This document shows positions 36,886 through 46,526 of a DNA stretch of 64,000 bases, piece by piece. Numbering within the stretch: the first letter of the stretch is position 1; every line of letters starts with the position of its first letter. The stretch is from Zetaproteobacteria bacterium (GTDB lineage Bacteria > Pseudomonadota > Alphaproteobacteria > Micavibrionales > Micavibrionaceae), in NCBI GenBank assembly GCA_002747015.1, contig NVXI01000002.1, positions 278,823 through 342,822 on the forward strand, written 5' to 3'. A model generated the notes under the pieces. The model saw nothing but the letters and a program-made list of their open reading frames with translations. It was not told where the DNA came from and did not search any database. The position numbers and the translations under genes are program-made.

Positions 36886-37845
36886 TTAAACTTGCACCAT
36901 CACTGAGCCAGACAAGTACTTTTGAAGATTTGTGATAGGCGCACCGTCACCAGATTTATAAACTTCTTTATATCCATTTTCCGTTTTTTGAAAAACATGA
37001 CCGTTTACAACGCTACCAGCGTCTTGGTTCGATCCAATAATGAAATACCCGCCTTCTTCGATCTTATCTTTTAAATTATTAAAAGCGGTTTGGAATTCTG
37101 CATCCGTGAAATACGACTCGTTAAACAAATTCATTGCCCGCACAATCTTAAACTTTTTGTCAAAGGGTACGGCCTCCAGAACGTTATATTGAGCCAAATG
37201 AATATTCTTATTGTCCTGCGCAAGATTTTGAAGATCGATATTAAAAAGCGAGAGCTCCACGGCCTCTACTTCATTGGCCTTATAGGCTTTGATCACTGGT
37301 TTAGCGATAAATGTTTTCAGCAGGATAAGCGCGGCATAATTTATAGGATATAGCAAAATATTCTTTGAAATGGATGTGTTGAGAACAAAAGGCGGTCTAA
37401 TAATTTGTATCAAATTGTCCCACCCATCCAGAATGATACGCGTTTTCCCCTTTGTAATCACCTTGATATATGGACTGTAATCCGTGGCATGATAACTGTG
37501 ATTTTTAGAAAGATAGGGTTTAAGACGCGCATAGAAATCAACGGCAGTGCGGCCATCAGATATCCCGACATCAAGAATATTGGTTTCCTGCCAATCAGAC
37601 AGACCTGGCTTTAAAATGGCTTCAACAGCTATATCAAACGCCTCAAACCGCTTTTCATATGTACGTTTATATGCGCCGCGCTGATCTTGCATGGACATTA
37701 AAACAAGTTCTTGAAGATCCTTATATTCAGAATTATTGAGTATTTCGATATAAAGGTCAGCGGCCACAAACTTGTCATCCCCCCAAATACCTTTGAGCTT
37801 CCCTGTTTTTAGTTGATTGATTGTCCAAATGCCGCGTTTAATCAT
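36886..37845 (-). CDS. Class I SAM-methyltransferase-like protein
   Basis: A 319-residue protein. ILDVGISDGRTAVDFYARL at about residue 90 fits SAM motif I, followed by HATDYSPYIKVI (acidic residue after strand 2). Downstream, NVLEAVPFDKKFKIVRAMNLFN and GGYFIIGSNQDAG agree with the later methyltransferase strands, and a hydrophobic stretch near residue 175 (YPINYAALILLKTFI) may be buried or membrane-associated. Substrate is unknown. The start overlaps the end of the GT4 gene by 8 bases. Confidence 0.65.
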   Translation of the reverse strand: MIKRGIWTINQLKTGKLKGIWGDDKFVAADLYIEILNNSEYKDLQELVLMSMQDQRGAYKRTYEKRFEAFDIAVEAILKPGLSDWQETNILDVGISDGRTAVDFYARLKPYLSKNHSYHATDYSPYIKVITKGKTRIILDGWDNLIQIIRPPFVLNTSISKNILLYPINYAALILLKTFIAKPVIKAYKANEVEAVELSLFNIDLQNLAQDNKNIHLAQYNVLEAVPFDKKFKIVRAMNLFNESYFTDAEFQTAFNNLKDKIEEGGYFIIGSNQDAGSVVNGHVFQKTENGYKEVYKSGDGAPITNLQKYLSGSVMVQV

Positions 37846-38935
37846 CCAGCATCACCTCGAAATTATTTATAATATGTGCAAGTTCGAATTCTTTGGGAAG
37901 CAGCGATTTTTCGGGCACTGTTTTTCCTTTTGGCTTTGTTTGTGCCATCGCCATTACAAAGTCTTCTATTGTATCAACAATCTGCACAGTGTCATTTGAT
38001 GTCATCGCATTTACATCAACAATCCCCCCCGCCTCACGCATCGATAAGACAGGCGTACCACATGCTAAGGATTCAAGAGCAACATTGGGCATGCCCTCCC
38101 ACCTTGAGGAAAGCAGATAAAGATCACCTTGCGCCATAGTGACCCACGGCGCGTCTTGGTAACCCTTTAAAAACACATTATTTTCTAGATTATACTTCTT
38201 TATCAAGCTCAAAATATTGTCGCGTTCCGGGCCATCACCAAGAATATCCAGTTGCCACTTACCAGGAAAATCTGCACGACCCAATGCAGCAATCAGGCGA
38301 TCAAACCCCTTCTCAAAATTAAGACGGCCAACGGCAACAAAGCGCACAACGCCTTTATCATTATCAAACGCCTGAGGCAGCGTTTTTTTGATTTTCTCTT
38401 CATCTACCGGATTATAAAGAATTTGGTGGTTCTTCATGGTGATGCATAACTTATCCTTAAAATCATCTATAATGGATTGCGCCGGACTAATAATCAGGTG
38501 TGGCAACCGATAAAGATAACGATAAACATAGAGGTTAAGTTTTCCCTTACGTCCATAATATTCATTCATCAATGCGCTTGGTGTTGAAGATTCACGAATA
38601 ATGAATTTAGTACGCGGGAAAAATGGTTTCATCAGTGCAAGCAACGCATTGGCATGCACCATTGTTGTTATGGCGATATCAGGCTTTATCTGACGCAATA
38701 TCTTAAAAAATGCATATAGACTACGGCTAACGCTTTTTTTATTCAGCGCATAAAATGGAATATCATCAGGAACCCAATCCCTTACACGACCCTCATCACC
38801 AAGAACAACAAACACGGGATCATACTTGTCACGATCTATATTGCTCATCAGTGTAATTAGAACCCGCTCCGCTCCGCCGGCATTTAACAACGGCAACATA
38901 AACAGGATTTTCTTCTTAGGCTCTGTGCTCATCAT
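37838..38935 (-). CDS. GT4 family glycosyltransferase
   Basis: A 365-residue GT-B enzyme starting MMSTEPKKKILFMLPLLNAGG; the ATG at 38935 forms ATGA with the stop of the dehydrogenase gene, and ATG 38941 is an alternative. GGAERVLITLM, RFVAVGRLNFEKGFDRLI and the E-x7-E motif WEGMPNVALESLACGTPVLSM are intact. It is closely similar throughout to the plus-strand glycosyltransferase at 40360-41466, so the two look like duplicates. Confidence 0.9.
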   Translation of the reverse strand: MMSTEPKKKILFMLPLLNAGGAERVLITLMSNIDRDKYDPVFVVLGDEGRVRDWVPDDIPFYALNKKSVSRSLYAFFKILRQIKPDIAITTMVHANALLALMKPFFPRTKFIIRESSTPSALMNEYYGRKGKLNLYVYRYLYRLPHLIISPAQSIIDDFKDKLCITMKNHQILYNPVDEEKIKKTLPQAFDNDKGVVRFVAVGRLNFEKGFDRLIAALGRADFPGKWQLDILGDGPERDNILSLIKKYNLENNVFLKGYQDAPWVTMAQGDLYLLSSRWEGMPNVALESLACGTPVLSMREAGGIVDVNAMTSNDTVQIVDTIEDFVMAMAQTKPKGKTVPEKSLLPKEFELAHIINNFEVMLDD

Positions 38936-40242
38936 AGACATTGATATTGCACGTTATCGGGTATTTCTTTACCACGCCACAAGCCTTTAATATCGTAGAT
39001 AACAGGCTGCGTCCCTTCATTATTTGCCAATAAAGGCACAAGGTCGGCAACCGCCATATCCTTATACATTTGATGCGGCACTGCCAAAACAACGCAATCA
39101 TAGGCGGCCTTTTCAGGCAAGGATGATATAAGATCAAGATCGTAGAACTCTTTGACATCCTCAACAACCGCATGAGGATCATGAATATCGATATTATGAT
39201 CGAATTTCTTTAGCGCACTAATTAAATCAATAACCTTGGTATTGCGTATATCATTAATATTTTCTTTGAATGTAAACCCAAGAATTAAGATTTTTGCCGG
39301 CCCTGTATTCTTACCACGCGCGCGATTGAGATAACGATCAATACGCCCGGCAATATAGGCCCCCATATTATCATTCAATTTACGCCCCGCCAAAATCAGC
39401 TCAGACTTATGCCCAACCTTTAACGCCGTTTCGGCCAAGTAATACGGATCAACACCGATACAATGCCCCCCGACCAAGCCCGGCTTAAAGTCCAGAAAGT
39501 TCCATTTCGTCCCTGCGGCTTCCAAAACATCATAAGCCGATACACCAACTTTATTCAGTAACATTGTGATTTCATTGACAAAAGCAATATTGATGTCGCG
39601 TTGTGCATTTTCGATCGCTTTGGCGGCTTCTGCTGTTTTGATGTTTTTGGCTTTAAAAATTTTATTGCCATTCATTGCCCCATAAATATCGGACAAATAA
39701 CCTGTGACCTCGTCCGTCTGCGCGGCAACAATTTTGGTTATATTCTCAACTGTATGCTCCGTATCGCCGGGGTTAATGCGCTCTGGCGAATAGCCTAAGA
39801 AAAAATCCACTCCAGATTTTAGATTTGTACATTCTTCTAGAATTTCACCACAGACATCCTCAGTAACACCGGGGTAGACCGTGCTTTCATAAACAACAAC
39901 ATCTCCTTTTTTTAAGAGAGAGGCCACCATCTTGGTCGCTGCACAAACGGCGTTCAAATCCGGCTTATTATGCTCATCAATTGGTGTTGGGACAGTGACG
40001 ATATAGACATTACAGCCCTTGATTTCGTCAATCTGATCGGTGAATATACATGCCGTTTTGGTGAGGTCGCTTTTATCAATTTCACGGTTGGAATCAACGC
40101 CGTTACCAAGATCCTCAATCCGATTCTGATTAATATCAAAGCCTTTAACCGGAAAATATTTTGCCAAAGCCAAAGCCAAAGGCATGCCAACATAGCCCAT
40201 GCCGATCACGGCGATATCACATTTTTTAAGATCAAAATTCAT
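38932..40242 (-). CDS. UDP-N-acetylhexosamine 6-dehydrogenase (TviB/WbpO-like)
   Basis: A 436-residue nucleotide-sugar dehydrogenase that oxidises C6 of a UDP-HexNAc to the uronic acid in two NAD-dependent steps. N-terminal Rossmann IAVIGMGYVGMPLALALAKY, then VVYESTVYPGVTEDVC, LGYSPERINPGD and the catalytic cysteine in LVGGHCIGVDPYYLA. The C-terminal domain has ILGFTFKENINDIRNTK. The PGDTEHTVENITKIV and SPERINPGD patterns favour the Vi-antigen TviB/WbpO type (GalNAcA) over UDP-glucose dehydrogenase. It is the first gene of the minus-strand run, so a promoter should lie in the 117-base gap to the divergent glycosyltransferase. Its product is a good candidate substrate for the amidotransferases. 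Confidence 0.92.
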   Translation of the reverse strand: MNFDLKKCDIAVIGMGYVGMPLALALAKYFPVKGFDINQNRIEDLGNGVDSNREIDKSDLTKTACIFTDQIDEIKGCNVYIVTVPTPIDEHNKPDLNAVCAATKMVASLLKKGDVVVYESTVYPGVTEDVCGEILEECTNLKSGVDFFLGYSPERINPGDTEHTVENITKIVAAQTDEVTGYLSDIYGAMNGNKIFKAKNIKTAEAAKAIENAQRDINIAFVNEITMLLNKVGVSAYDVLEAAGTKWNFLDFKPGLVGGHCIGVDPYYLAETALKVGHKSELILAGRKLNDNMGAYIAGRIDRYLNRARGKNTGPAKILILGFTFKENINDIRNTKVIDLISALKKFDHNIDIHDPHAVVEDVKEFYDLDLISSLPEKAAYDCVVLAVPHQMYKDMAVADLVPLLANNEGTQPVIYDIKGLWRGKEIPDNVQYQCL

Positions 40243-40359
40243 AGCTTAAAGACTTATATAATCTTAGTGTTTGGGGCAAGGGATAATTTAAGCCTTCCAC
40301 ATAATGAATGGGTTCTGAGTCTAGCTTTGCGCTTTCTTTTACATTATAGATAAAAATGC

Positions 40360-41466
40360 ATGACTGAACTTCGAAAACTTAAAGTTATATTTCTACTCCC
40401 TGCCCTCACATCCGGCGGGGCAGAACGTGTTTTAATTACATTAATGAACAATATTGATCGCACGCGATTTGAACCGCATTTATTATGCATCAGTGATCAT
40501 GGCTCTATTGGGGGGCTGATCGATAAAGACCTTCCGTTTCATAGTTTATATACGCGTAGTGTTTTACGCTCTACCCCTAAACTATATGCAAAGCTGCGCA
40601 CCATTGAGCCTGATATCATTGTTTCGACGATGGTCCATGTAAATTTTGTACTGCTTATGCTGCAACCCTTTTTTCCGCGCACAAAATTTATTGTACGAGA
40701 GGCGATAACACCGTCTTTCGTATTTACCCAACACCCACGCATTGCGCCTATTCTCAAGCTTGCGTATAAATACCTATACCGCAAAGCAGACGTTGTCTTA
40801 TCACCTGCACAAGCCATCATTGATGAATTTAAGCAAGACTTGCATATGGCGTGCGAAAACCACAGCGTTCTACATAACCCCGTAGACATAGAGTTTATTC
40901 GTGGATTTCCGCCGACCCCACCAAGCGCCCCATCGACGCGCGCCCAAACGGTTCATTTTGTTGCTGGTGGCAGGTTACATAAGCAAAAGGGATATGACCG
41001 CCTGATTCGCGCACTCCCCTCTTTAAACATGCCCCATGAATGGACGCTCACCATTTTTGGAAAAGGGCCAGAGCGCGGGGCCTTACGTCAACTTATTCAA
41101 GAAACAGGATTACAGAACCACGTCAAACTAGCGGGTCACACACAGTCCCCTTGGCCACATTATGCGCAGGCCGATTGCTTTTTAATGCCCTCTCGTTGGG
41201 AGGGCCTACCCAATGCGGTTTTAGAAAGTCTGGCTTGCGGCACGCCTACTATTGTGACGGCACAATCTGGCGGCATTGCAGAAATCCAAGACATTACAGG
41301 CACGCAGCATGTACGTATTGCACAAGATATGGATGAGTTTATTCAACTCATGTCGAAGGTTACACCGTCTCCATCGCCTATATATAGGCCATCTTTATTG
41401 CCTGATTACTTCTCTAAAGACTTTGTTGTCGCGCGTTTTGAAAAAATATTAACCCGCGTTATTTAG
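40360..41466 (+). CDS. GT4 family glycosyltransferase, inverted paralogue
   Basis: A 368-residue GT-B enzyme on the plus strand. VIFLLPALTSGGAERVLITL, STMVHVNFVLLMLQPFFPRT, HFVAGGRLHKQKGYDRLIRA and the E-x7-E stretch WEGLPNAVLESLACGTPTIV are nearly superimposable on the minus-strand glycosyltransferase at 37838-38935. It marks the right end of the glycan locus, divergent from the dehydrogenase gene and convergent with the MBL hydrolase gene. No obvious Shine-Dalgarno sequence precedes its ATG. Confidence 0.9.
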   Translation: MTELRKLKVIFLLPALTSGGAERVLITLMNNIDRTRFEPHLLCISDHGSIGGLIDKDLPFHSLYTRSVLRSTPKLYAKLRTIEPDIIVSTMVHVNFVLLMLQPFFPRTKFIVREAITPSFVFTQHPRIAPILKLAYKYLYRKADVVLSPAQAIIDEFKQDLHMACENHSVLHNPVDIEFIRGFPPTPPSAPSTRAQTVHFVAGGRLHKQKGYDRLIRALPSLNMPHEWTLTIFGKGPERGALRQLIQETGLQNHVKLAGHTQSPWPHYAQADCFLMPSRWEGLPNAVLESLACGTPTIVTAQSGGIAEIQDITGTQHVRIAQDMDEFIQLMSKVTPSPSPIYRPSLLPDYFSKDFVVARFEKILTRVI

Positions 41467-41484
41467 GCTCAAAAAACCCACTTT

Positions 41485-42276
41485 TTACACGGTGAACTGC
41501 ATTCCATCATAGGCCGGATAAAAACCATCAGGCAGCTCATCAATCAGGGTTTTATAATCCATCAACGTTGAGAGAGACGTGACGTAGACACTCTGCGCCT
41601 GAATGTATTTATTATACTCGTAGAGCGTCGCCAGATCGGCGTGGACACTGTTTTTGGGGTCGTGATACCCCGCACCGTCAACAATCCACACAGATGAGCC
41701 TTTAATCACATCCAAGGCCTTAGAATCTAAAGATTTCATATCAACACAATAGGACAGATCACCGAAACGATACCCAACGGCCGAACATGTACCGTGATCC
41801 ATTTCAAATGGAATATACTCAATATCGGCGAAATGATGCGGTGTACCATAGAGGTTCTCATCAAAGGGTTGTGCCTCTAAAATTGGCGGATAGAGGCTGG
41901 CATGATTACCGCCATTAAATAAATAATGGAAACGCGTGGATATCTCGTCTAAAACGCCAGCACCTCCATAACATTTGATTTGTGTTTTATCGTTCCTGAA
42001 ATAAAACGGACGGAGATCATCGATACCATGGCAATGATCACTATGTTGATGCGTATAGAATACGGCGTCCAGATTGCAAATATCAAAACCATTCATTTGG
42101 TTGCGTATATCCGCACCAGTATCAATGATAATCGTTGTCGCATCAGATTGCACGGCCACGCAACATCGCGTACGGATGTTCTTTATCTCATTCGGATCAC
42201 AGGCTCCCCAATAATTCCCAATGGCTGGAACGCCAGATGAATTGCCACATCCAAGTATTGTAATCTTTATACTCAT
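41485..42276 (-). CDS. MBL-fold metal-dependent hydrolase (PhnP-like)
   Basis: A 263-residue metallo-beta-lactamase-fold protein. ILGCGNSSGVPAIG is the usual strand-turn of PhnP-type cyclic phosphodiesterases, and FYTHQHSDHCHGIDDLRPF is the zinc motif HxHxDH. DHGTCSAVGYRFGD supplies another ligand region. It follows tatD by ATGA overlap, the conserved alphaproteobacterial metG-tatD-MBL order. Exact substrate is unknown. Confidence 0.9.
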   Translation of the reverse strand: MSIKITILGCGNSSGVPAIGNYWGACDPNEIKNIRTRCCVAVQSDATTIIIDTGADIRNQMNGFDICNLDAVFYTHQHSDHCHGIDDLRPFYFRNDKTQIKCYGGAGVLDEISTRFHYLFNGGNHASLYPPILEAQPFDENLYGTPHHFADIEYIPFEMDHGTCSAVGYRFGDLSYCVDMKSLDSKALDVIKGSSVWIVDGAGYHDPKNSVHADLATLYEYNKYIQAQSVYVTSLSTLMDYKTLIDELPDGFYPAYDGMQFTV

Positions 42277-43070
42277 ACCAATTTTGCCTTCGTAAAGAGG
42301 CGGAAAAAATTCTCTGTGGTTATTTTAGCAAATTCCTCGGGTGTCTTTCCATAGATTTCTGCCAAAAATGCGCCTGTATTGGCAACGAAGGCTGGCTCAT
42401 TAACCTTACCGCGAAAGGGTACGGGCGCAAGGAATGGTGCGTCGGTCTCGACCAGAACGCGATCTAGCGGCACTATTTTCGCCGTATCACGTAAGGCTTG
42501 CGCTTTTTTGAATGTGATGATCCCCGAGAAGGAAATATAGAACCCTAGCTCTAAAGATTGTTCGGCCAACGTCTGCGTCGAACTAAAACAATGCATAACA
42601 CCAGATAACGATGTTCCTGCACCCTCCTCTTTCATAATACGGGCGGTATCATCCTCCGCGTCACGTGTATGAACGATCATCGGCAAACCAGAAGTAATAC
42701 AGGCGCGGATATGTTTGCGGAAGCTTTGTTGTTGATCATCGCGCGGAGAATTATCGTAGAAGTAATCCAACCCCGTCTCACCCAATGCGATCACTTTGTC
42801 ATGCGTAGTTGCGATTTTAACAATGTCATCTTGTGAGTACGCTTTTTCCGCCTCCAAACCCGCATCATGGGGGTGCGTTCCGATACTGCACCAGACATTA
42901 TCATGTGCATTTGCAATATCGAGTAATGTTTCGATTTCCTCTGACATACGGCAACATACGCTCACCATGCCATCAATCCCTGCCTGCTTTGCGGCATTAA
43001 TGATATCGGATGGGCTGCCTTTTTCCGTTATACCTGAATGATTGAGATGGCAATGAGAATCAATCCACAT
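42273..43070 (-). CDS. tatD: TatD family metal-dependent deoxyribonuclease
   Basis: A 265-residue TIM-barrel hydrolase. Metal ligands are seen in WIDSHCHLNH, IGTHPHDAG, ALGETGLDYFYD, IVHTRDAEDD, MHCFSSTQTLAEQSLELG and VETDAPFLAP, with TatD signatures throughout. It is a cytosolic 3'-5' exonuclease involved in DNA quality control. It lies 3 bases after metG, as is usual. Confidence 0.93.
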   Translation of the reverse strand: MWIDSHCHLNHSGITEKGSPSDIINAAKQAGIDGMVSVCCRMSEEIETLLDIANAHDNVWCSIGTHPHDAGLEAEKAYSQDDIVKIATTHDKVIALGETGLDYFYDNSPRDDQQQSFRKHIRACITSGLPMIVHTRDAEDDTARIMKEEGAGTSLSGVMHCFSSTQTLAEQSLELGFYISFSGIITFKKAQALRDTAKIVPLDRVLVETDAPFLAPVPFRGKVNEPAFVANTGAFLAEIYGKTPEEFAKITTENFFRLFTKAKLV

Positions 43071-43073
43071 TTT

Positions 43074-44639
43074 TTAAGCAGCCTCTTCCTCAACAATACG
43101 TGGGAATACGCCTTCTGGCTTATCAATTTCAACACCCGATTTAAGAGTATAATCAGCACTAAGATGCGCAAACATACGCTGATCTTCGGGTATTTTCAGT
43201 TGGTCTAATATTTTCGGTGCACAATGGGGCACGATTGGTTGTACAATAATCGCAAGACAGCGAATAACCTCTGCCAAGACATAGAGAACTGTTTCCATGC
43301 GCTCAAAATCTGTCTTTTTCAGAGCCCATGGCGCTTGTGCATCGACATAGCTATCGCACGCGCTCACCACGCTCCAAATATGTTCAAGGGCGCGATTTAT
43401 TTTCAAAGCATTAAACGGCTCGCGAACATTATCAAGCATCGTATAGGCTTGCGCCAATAAGGCCTGATCTTCTTGCGTGAAGGCATGAGGTGTTGGGATT
43501 TTGGCATCACAGTTCTTGTAAATCATAGAAATCGTGCGTTGCGCCAAGTTGCCCAAACCATTGGCAAGATCGGCGTTAATACGCTTCACCACTTGCGGAT
43601 GGGAGAAATTTCCATCTTGTCCGTGCGGGATTTCGCGCATCAAGAAATAACGTATTTGATCCAGACCATAGGTTTCGATCAAATCATCGGGTGATAAAAC
43701 ATTACCAATAGATTTGGACATTTTCTGCCCTTGTACATTAATAAAGCCATGCGCCCAAACGGTCTTGGGTAAAGGCAAGTTCGCCGCCATTAAGAATGCA
43801 GGCCAATAAATTGCGTGAAAACGTGTGATATCTTTACCAATCACATGATAATCCGCCGGCCAGAATTTTTTAAACTTCTCATCTTCTTCATCAGGATAAC
43901 CCAGCGCCGTAAGGTAATTTGTCAAAGCGTCCAGCCAAACATACATGACGTGATCGTCGTCACCCGGAACAGGTATGCCCCACTTCAAACGGCTTTTATG
44001 GCGCGAAATCGACAGATCCCGAAGACCGCCTTCTTGTTTAATGAAGCTGATAATTTCATTCATGCGCGATGTTGGCTGCACGGCATCAATATTGGCGGCA
44101 TAATAGGCGATCAATTTATCCGTATATGAGGAGAGTTTAAAGAAATAACTCGGCTCTTCGACCCATTCAACCTCGGTTCCCAATGGTGTAAACTTCTGTC
44201 CATCCTCGGATGTTGTCAGCTCATCCTCTGTGAAATAGGCTTCCTCACGTACAGAGTACCAGCCCTCATACTTCCCCAGATAGATATCACCATTATCATT
44301 CAACTTCTTCCAAATGGCTTGCGATGCGTGATGGTGACGCTCCTCAGTTGTGCGAATAAAATCATCATTGGATATCGCAAGTTTTTCAGTCATGTCAACA
44401 AACGTCGCGGCATTCTTATCTGCAAAAACGCGCGGCTCCATGTCATTCGCTTCTGCGGTTTGAGCAACCTTTTCACCATGTTCATCCGTGCCAGTCAGAA
44501 ACATAACATCATAGCCGTCCAGACGCTTAAAACGCGCCAGAACATCAGTTAATATAGATTCATATGCATGGCCAAGATGCGGAACACCGTTCACGTATGA
44601 TATTGCGGTGGTGATGTAAAAAGGGGGTTTCGTACTCAA
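43074..44639 (-). CDS. metG: Methionyl-tRNA synthetase
   Basis: Charges tRNA-Met with methionine. The 521-residue protein has the HIGH-type motif VPHLGHAYESI near residue 20, the KMSKS loop in GQKMSKSIGN, and class Ia Rossmann elements LTGTDEHGEKVAQTAE and WLDALTNYLTALGYP. The connective peptide lacks the CxxC pairs of the zinc-binding enteric enzyme, and there is no C-terminal tRNA-binding domain, fitting the short alphaproteobacterial type. It sits between holB and tatD. Confidence 0.96.
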   Translation of the reverse strand: MSTKPPFYITTAISYVNGVPHLGHAYESILTDVLARFKRLDGYDVMFLTGTDEHGEKVAQTAEANDMEPRVFADKNAATFVDMTEKLAISNDDFIRTTEERHHHASQAIWKKLNDNGDIYLGKYEGWYSVREEAYFTEDELTTSEDGQKFTPLGTEVEWVEEPSYFFKLSSYTDKLIAYYAANIDAVQPTSRMNEIISFIKQEGGLRDLSISRHKSRLKWGIPVPGDDDHVMYVWLDALTNYLTALGYPDEEDEKFKKFWPADYHVIGKDITRFHAIYWPAFLMAANLPLPKTVWAHGFINVQGQKMSKSIGNVLSPDDLIETYGLDQIRYFLMREIPHGQDGNFSHPQVVKRINADLANGLGNLAQRTISMIYKNCDAKIPTPHAFTQEDQALLAQAYTMLDNVREPFNALKINRALEHIWSVVSACDSYVDAQAPWALKKTDFERMETVLYVLAEVIRCLAIIVQPIVPHCAPKILDQLKIPEDQRMFAHLSADYTLKSGVEIDKPEGVFPRIVEEEAA

Positions 44640-44666
44640 AATCGTAATCTCCTGTCAAAATAACAG

Positions 44667-45845
44667 CTATTGGCTTATCACAAGAAAGCCCGCGCGTACA
44701 GCGTCCCGCCGATCAAGATTTGAAAATTCTACACGTTCAAAATGGCTTTTAAGCCCATCAGTGATAGAAATGAGTTTTTCCAGAGAATAATGTAGCATTA
44801 TATTCTCTAATGCTTCGTGTTGAAGGAATATTGGCAATTCTTCTCCCCCTCTGGCTTTGATGAATAACATCTGACGGAAAACCCATTGTAAAAGCTCAAC
44901 AAACATACGGTATTGCTTATCCTGTGATGGAGAGGATAGCGTGGCAGAAAGCTGGTGTATTTTTACCCAATCCCAATTTGGTGCACCGTCCAGATGATCA
45001 AGAATTTGAGAAAGGCTTTCAAAGCCGTCCCTTTCAATAAAATTTAACGCGCGGCCGATGCTGCCCTCTGATAAAGCAGAAAGGATATCCAACTGTGCAA
45101 CAGAAAGCGCCGTATGCTCTTGCCCCTTATTCAGTAAGTCACTCATGATGTCGCGGGATAAGGGCGAAAATTGGATAAACCGTGTGCGTGAACGAATGGT
45201 CGGAATCAACATGCCCGGTCGATGCGCAATCAGGATAATTAAAACATTGGCTGGTGGCTCTTCCAGAATTTTCAAAATAGCATTCTGGGCGTTCCGGTTC
45301 ATGGTATCTGCATCATCAACAATAACAATGCGCCAACCACCTTCGGATGCAGTTTTACGTAGGAATGGCGCGATTTTGCGCAAGGCATCCACCTTTAAAT
45401 TCGCATCCAGCTTATCCTTTGCAGGATCATAATACCGATTAATATACAAAAAATCAGCATGCCCGCCAGACGCAATACGGGCAAAAACGGGATCATCCGC
45501 AGCAACGTCCAGTGAAGATACATCATGTTTAATGTCTTCGCCGCCGAACAAGCTATCTTGATTAGAAGCTTGTTTTCCGTGTTTCAGTAAAAACCGTGCG
45601 AGACGAAAAGCCATTGTGCTTTTACCGATGCCGTTCGCCCCAGAAAAAATCATTGCGTGTGGTAAACTATCTTTTTCAAACAGATCAAGGAATAGTTTTT
45701 CTTGTTCATCATGACCATGGCAAAATGACATTAACGGAGGCTCTACTAACTTTTCATGATCCTCAATGACAGAAAAATCTGACCCCGCGATGTCATCATC
45801 CAGATCATCGTCATAAATTAAGTCATCATCATCAAACAGGCTCAT
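44667..45845 (-). CDS. holB: DNA polymerase III delta-prime subunit
   Basis: The delta-prime subunit stabilises the clamp-loader complex that places the beta clamp on DNA. The 392-residue protein shows the AAA+ core: FSGANGIGKSTMAFRLARFL (Walker A region), VIVDDADTMNRNAQNAILKILEEPP and ILIAHRPGMLIPTIRSRTRFI with the SRC-like sensor. The N-terminal 25 residues are strongly acidic (SLFDDDDLIYDDDLDDD), which is unusual. It lies 3 bases after tmk, an arrangement conserved in many bacteria. Confidence 0.93.
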   Translation of the reverse strand: MSLFDDDDLIYDDDLDDDIAGSDFSVIEDHEKLVEPPLMSFCHGHDEQEKLFLDLFEKDSLPHAMIFSGANGIGKSTMAFRLARFLLKHGKQASNQDSLFGGEDIKHDVSSLDVAADDPVFARIASGGHADFLYINRYYDPAKDKLDANLKVDALRKIAPFLRKTASEGGWRIVIVDDADTMNRNAQNAILKILEEPPANVLIILIAHRPGMLIPTIRSRTRFIQFSPLSRDIMSDLLNKGQEHTALSVAQLDILSALSEGSIGRALNFIERDGFESLSQILDHLDGAPNWDWVKIHQLSATLSSPSQDKQYRMFVELLQWVFRQMLFIKARGGEELPIFLQHEALENIMLHYSLEKLISITDGLKSHFERVEFSNLDRRDAVRAGFLVISQ

Positions 45846-45848
45846 ACT

Positions 45849-46526
45849 CTATCCTTGTAATTTCGCCAAAGTGATATTCTTAATTTCATCCGACAAATGA
45901 TCCATTGTTTGCGCGGCATTTAAGATATAACAACGCCCTTCATTTCTACGGGCGATATCCAAAAAACCCTCGCGCAGGCGTTCATGGAACTCAATATCAA
46001 GGCGTTCAAACCTGTCCTCTGTTGTGCCTGCGCTCTCTTCTTCAGATAGACGCGCATTCGAACGATTTAGCCCTGTGCGCACATCTATGTCGAGGATAAA
46101 CGTCAAGTCAGGTGTAAAACCATCAATAGAGATCCTTTCAATCTCCTGAATTTTCGCGATATCCATTTTCCGGCCAGAACCTTGATACGCAAATGTTGAA
46201 TCGGTGAAACGATCACAGATCACTATTTTACCCTCATTAAGAGCCGGTTTAATTAATGTTTCTATATGCATAGAGCGCGCAGCAAATAACAGCAGAACCT
46301 CTGCCATCGCGTTCCAGTTTCCACCATCGCGCTGCACCAGCAGATTACGAATGTTTTCCGCCTCTGGCGTGCCGCCGGGTTCACGCGTAATAACAACGTC
46401 ATAGCCACGCTCCGAGAGCATATCAACCAAACGATTAATCTGGGTTGTCTTGCCAGAGCCCTCACCACCCTCTAGAGAAATGAAGAAGCCCCTATCATAT
46501 TTAGGCTTGGTCACAACATCATCCAT
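45849..46526 (-). CDS. tmk: Thymidylate kinase
   Basis: Phosphorylates dTMP to dTDP. The 225-residue enzyme has P-loop SLEGGEGSGKTTQINRL, the TREPGGTPEAENIR loop, CDRFTDSTFAYQGSGR and a lid with SEEESAGTTEDRF. The ATG at 46526 overlaps the carboxypeptidase stop as TGATG; the in-frame codon at 46529 is TTG. This is the genuine tmk; compare the divergent kinase domain at 17257-18435. Confidence 0.95.
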   Translation of the reverse strand: MDDVVTKPKYDRGFFISLEGGEGSGKTTQINRLVDMLSERGYDVVITREPGGTPEAENIRNLLVQRDGGNWNAMAEVLLLFAARSMHIETLIKPALNEGKIVICDRFTDSTFAYQGSGRKMDIAKIQEIERISIDGFTPDLTFILDIDVRTGLNRSNARLSEEESAGTTEDRFERLDIEFHERLREGFLDIARRNEGRCYILNAAQTMDHLSDEIKNITLAKLQG

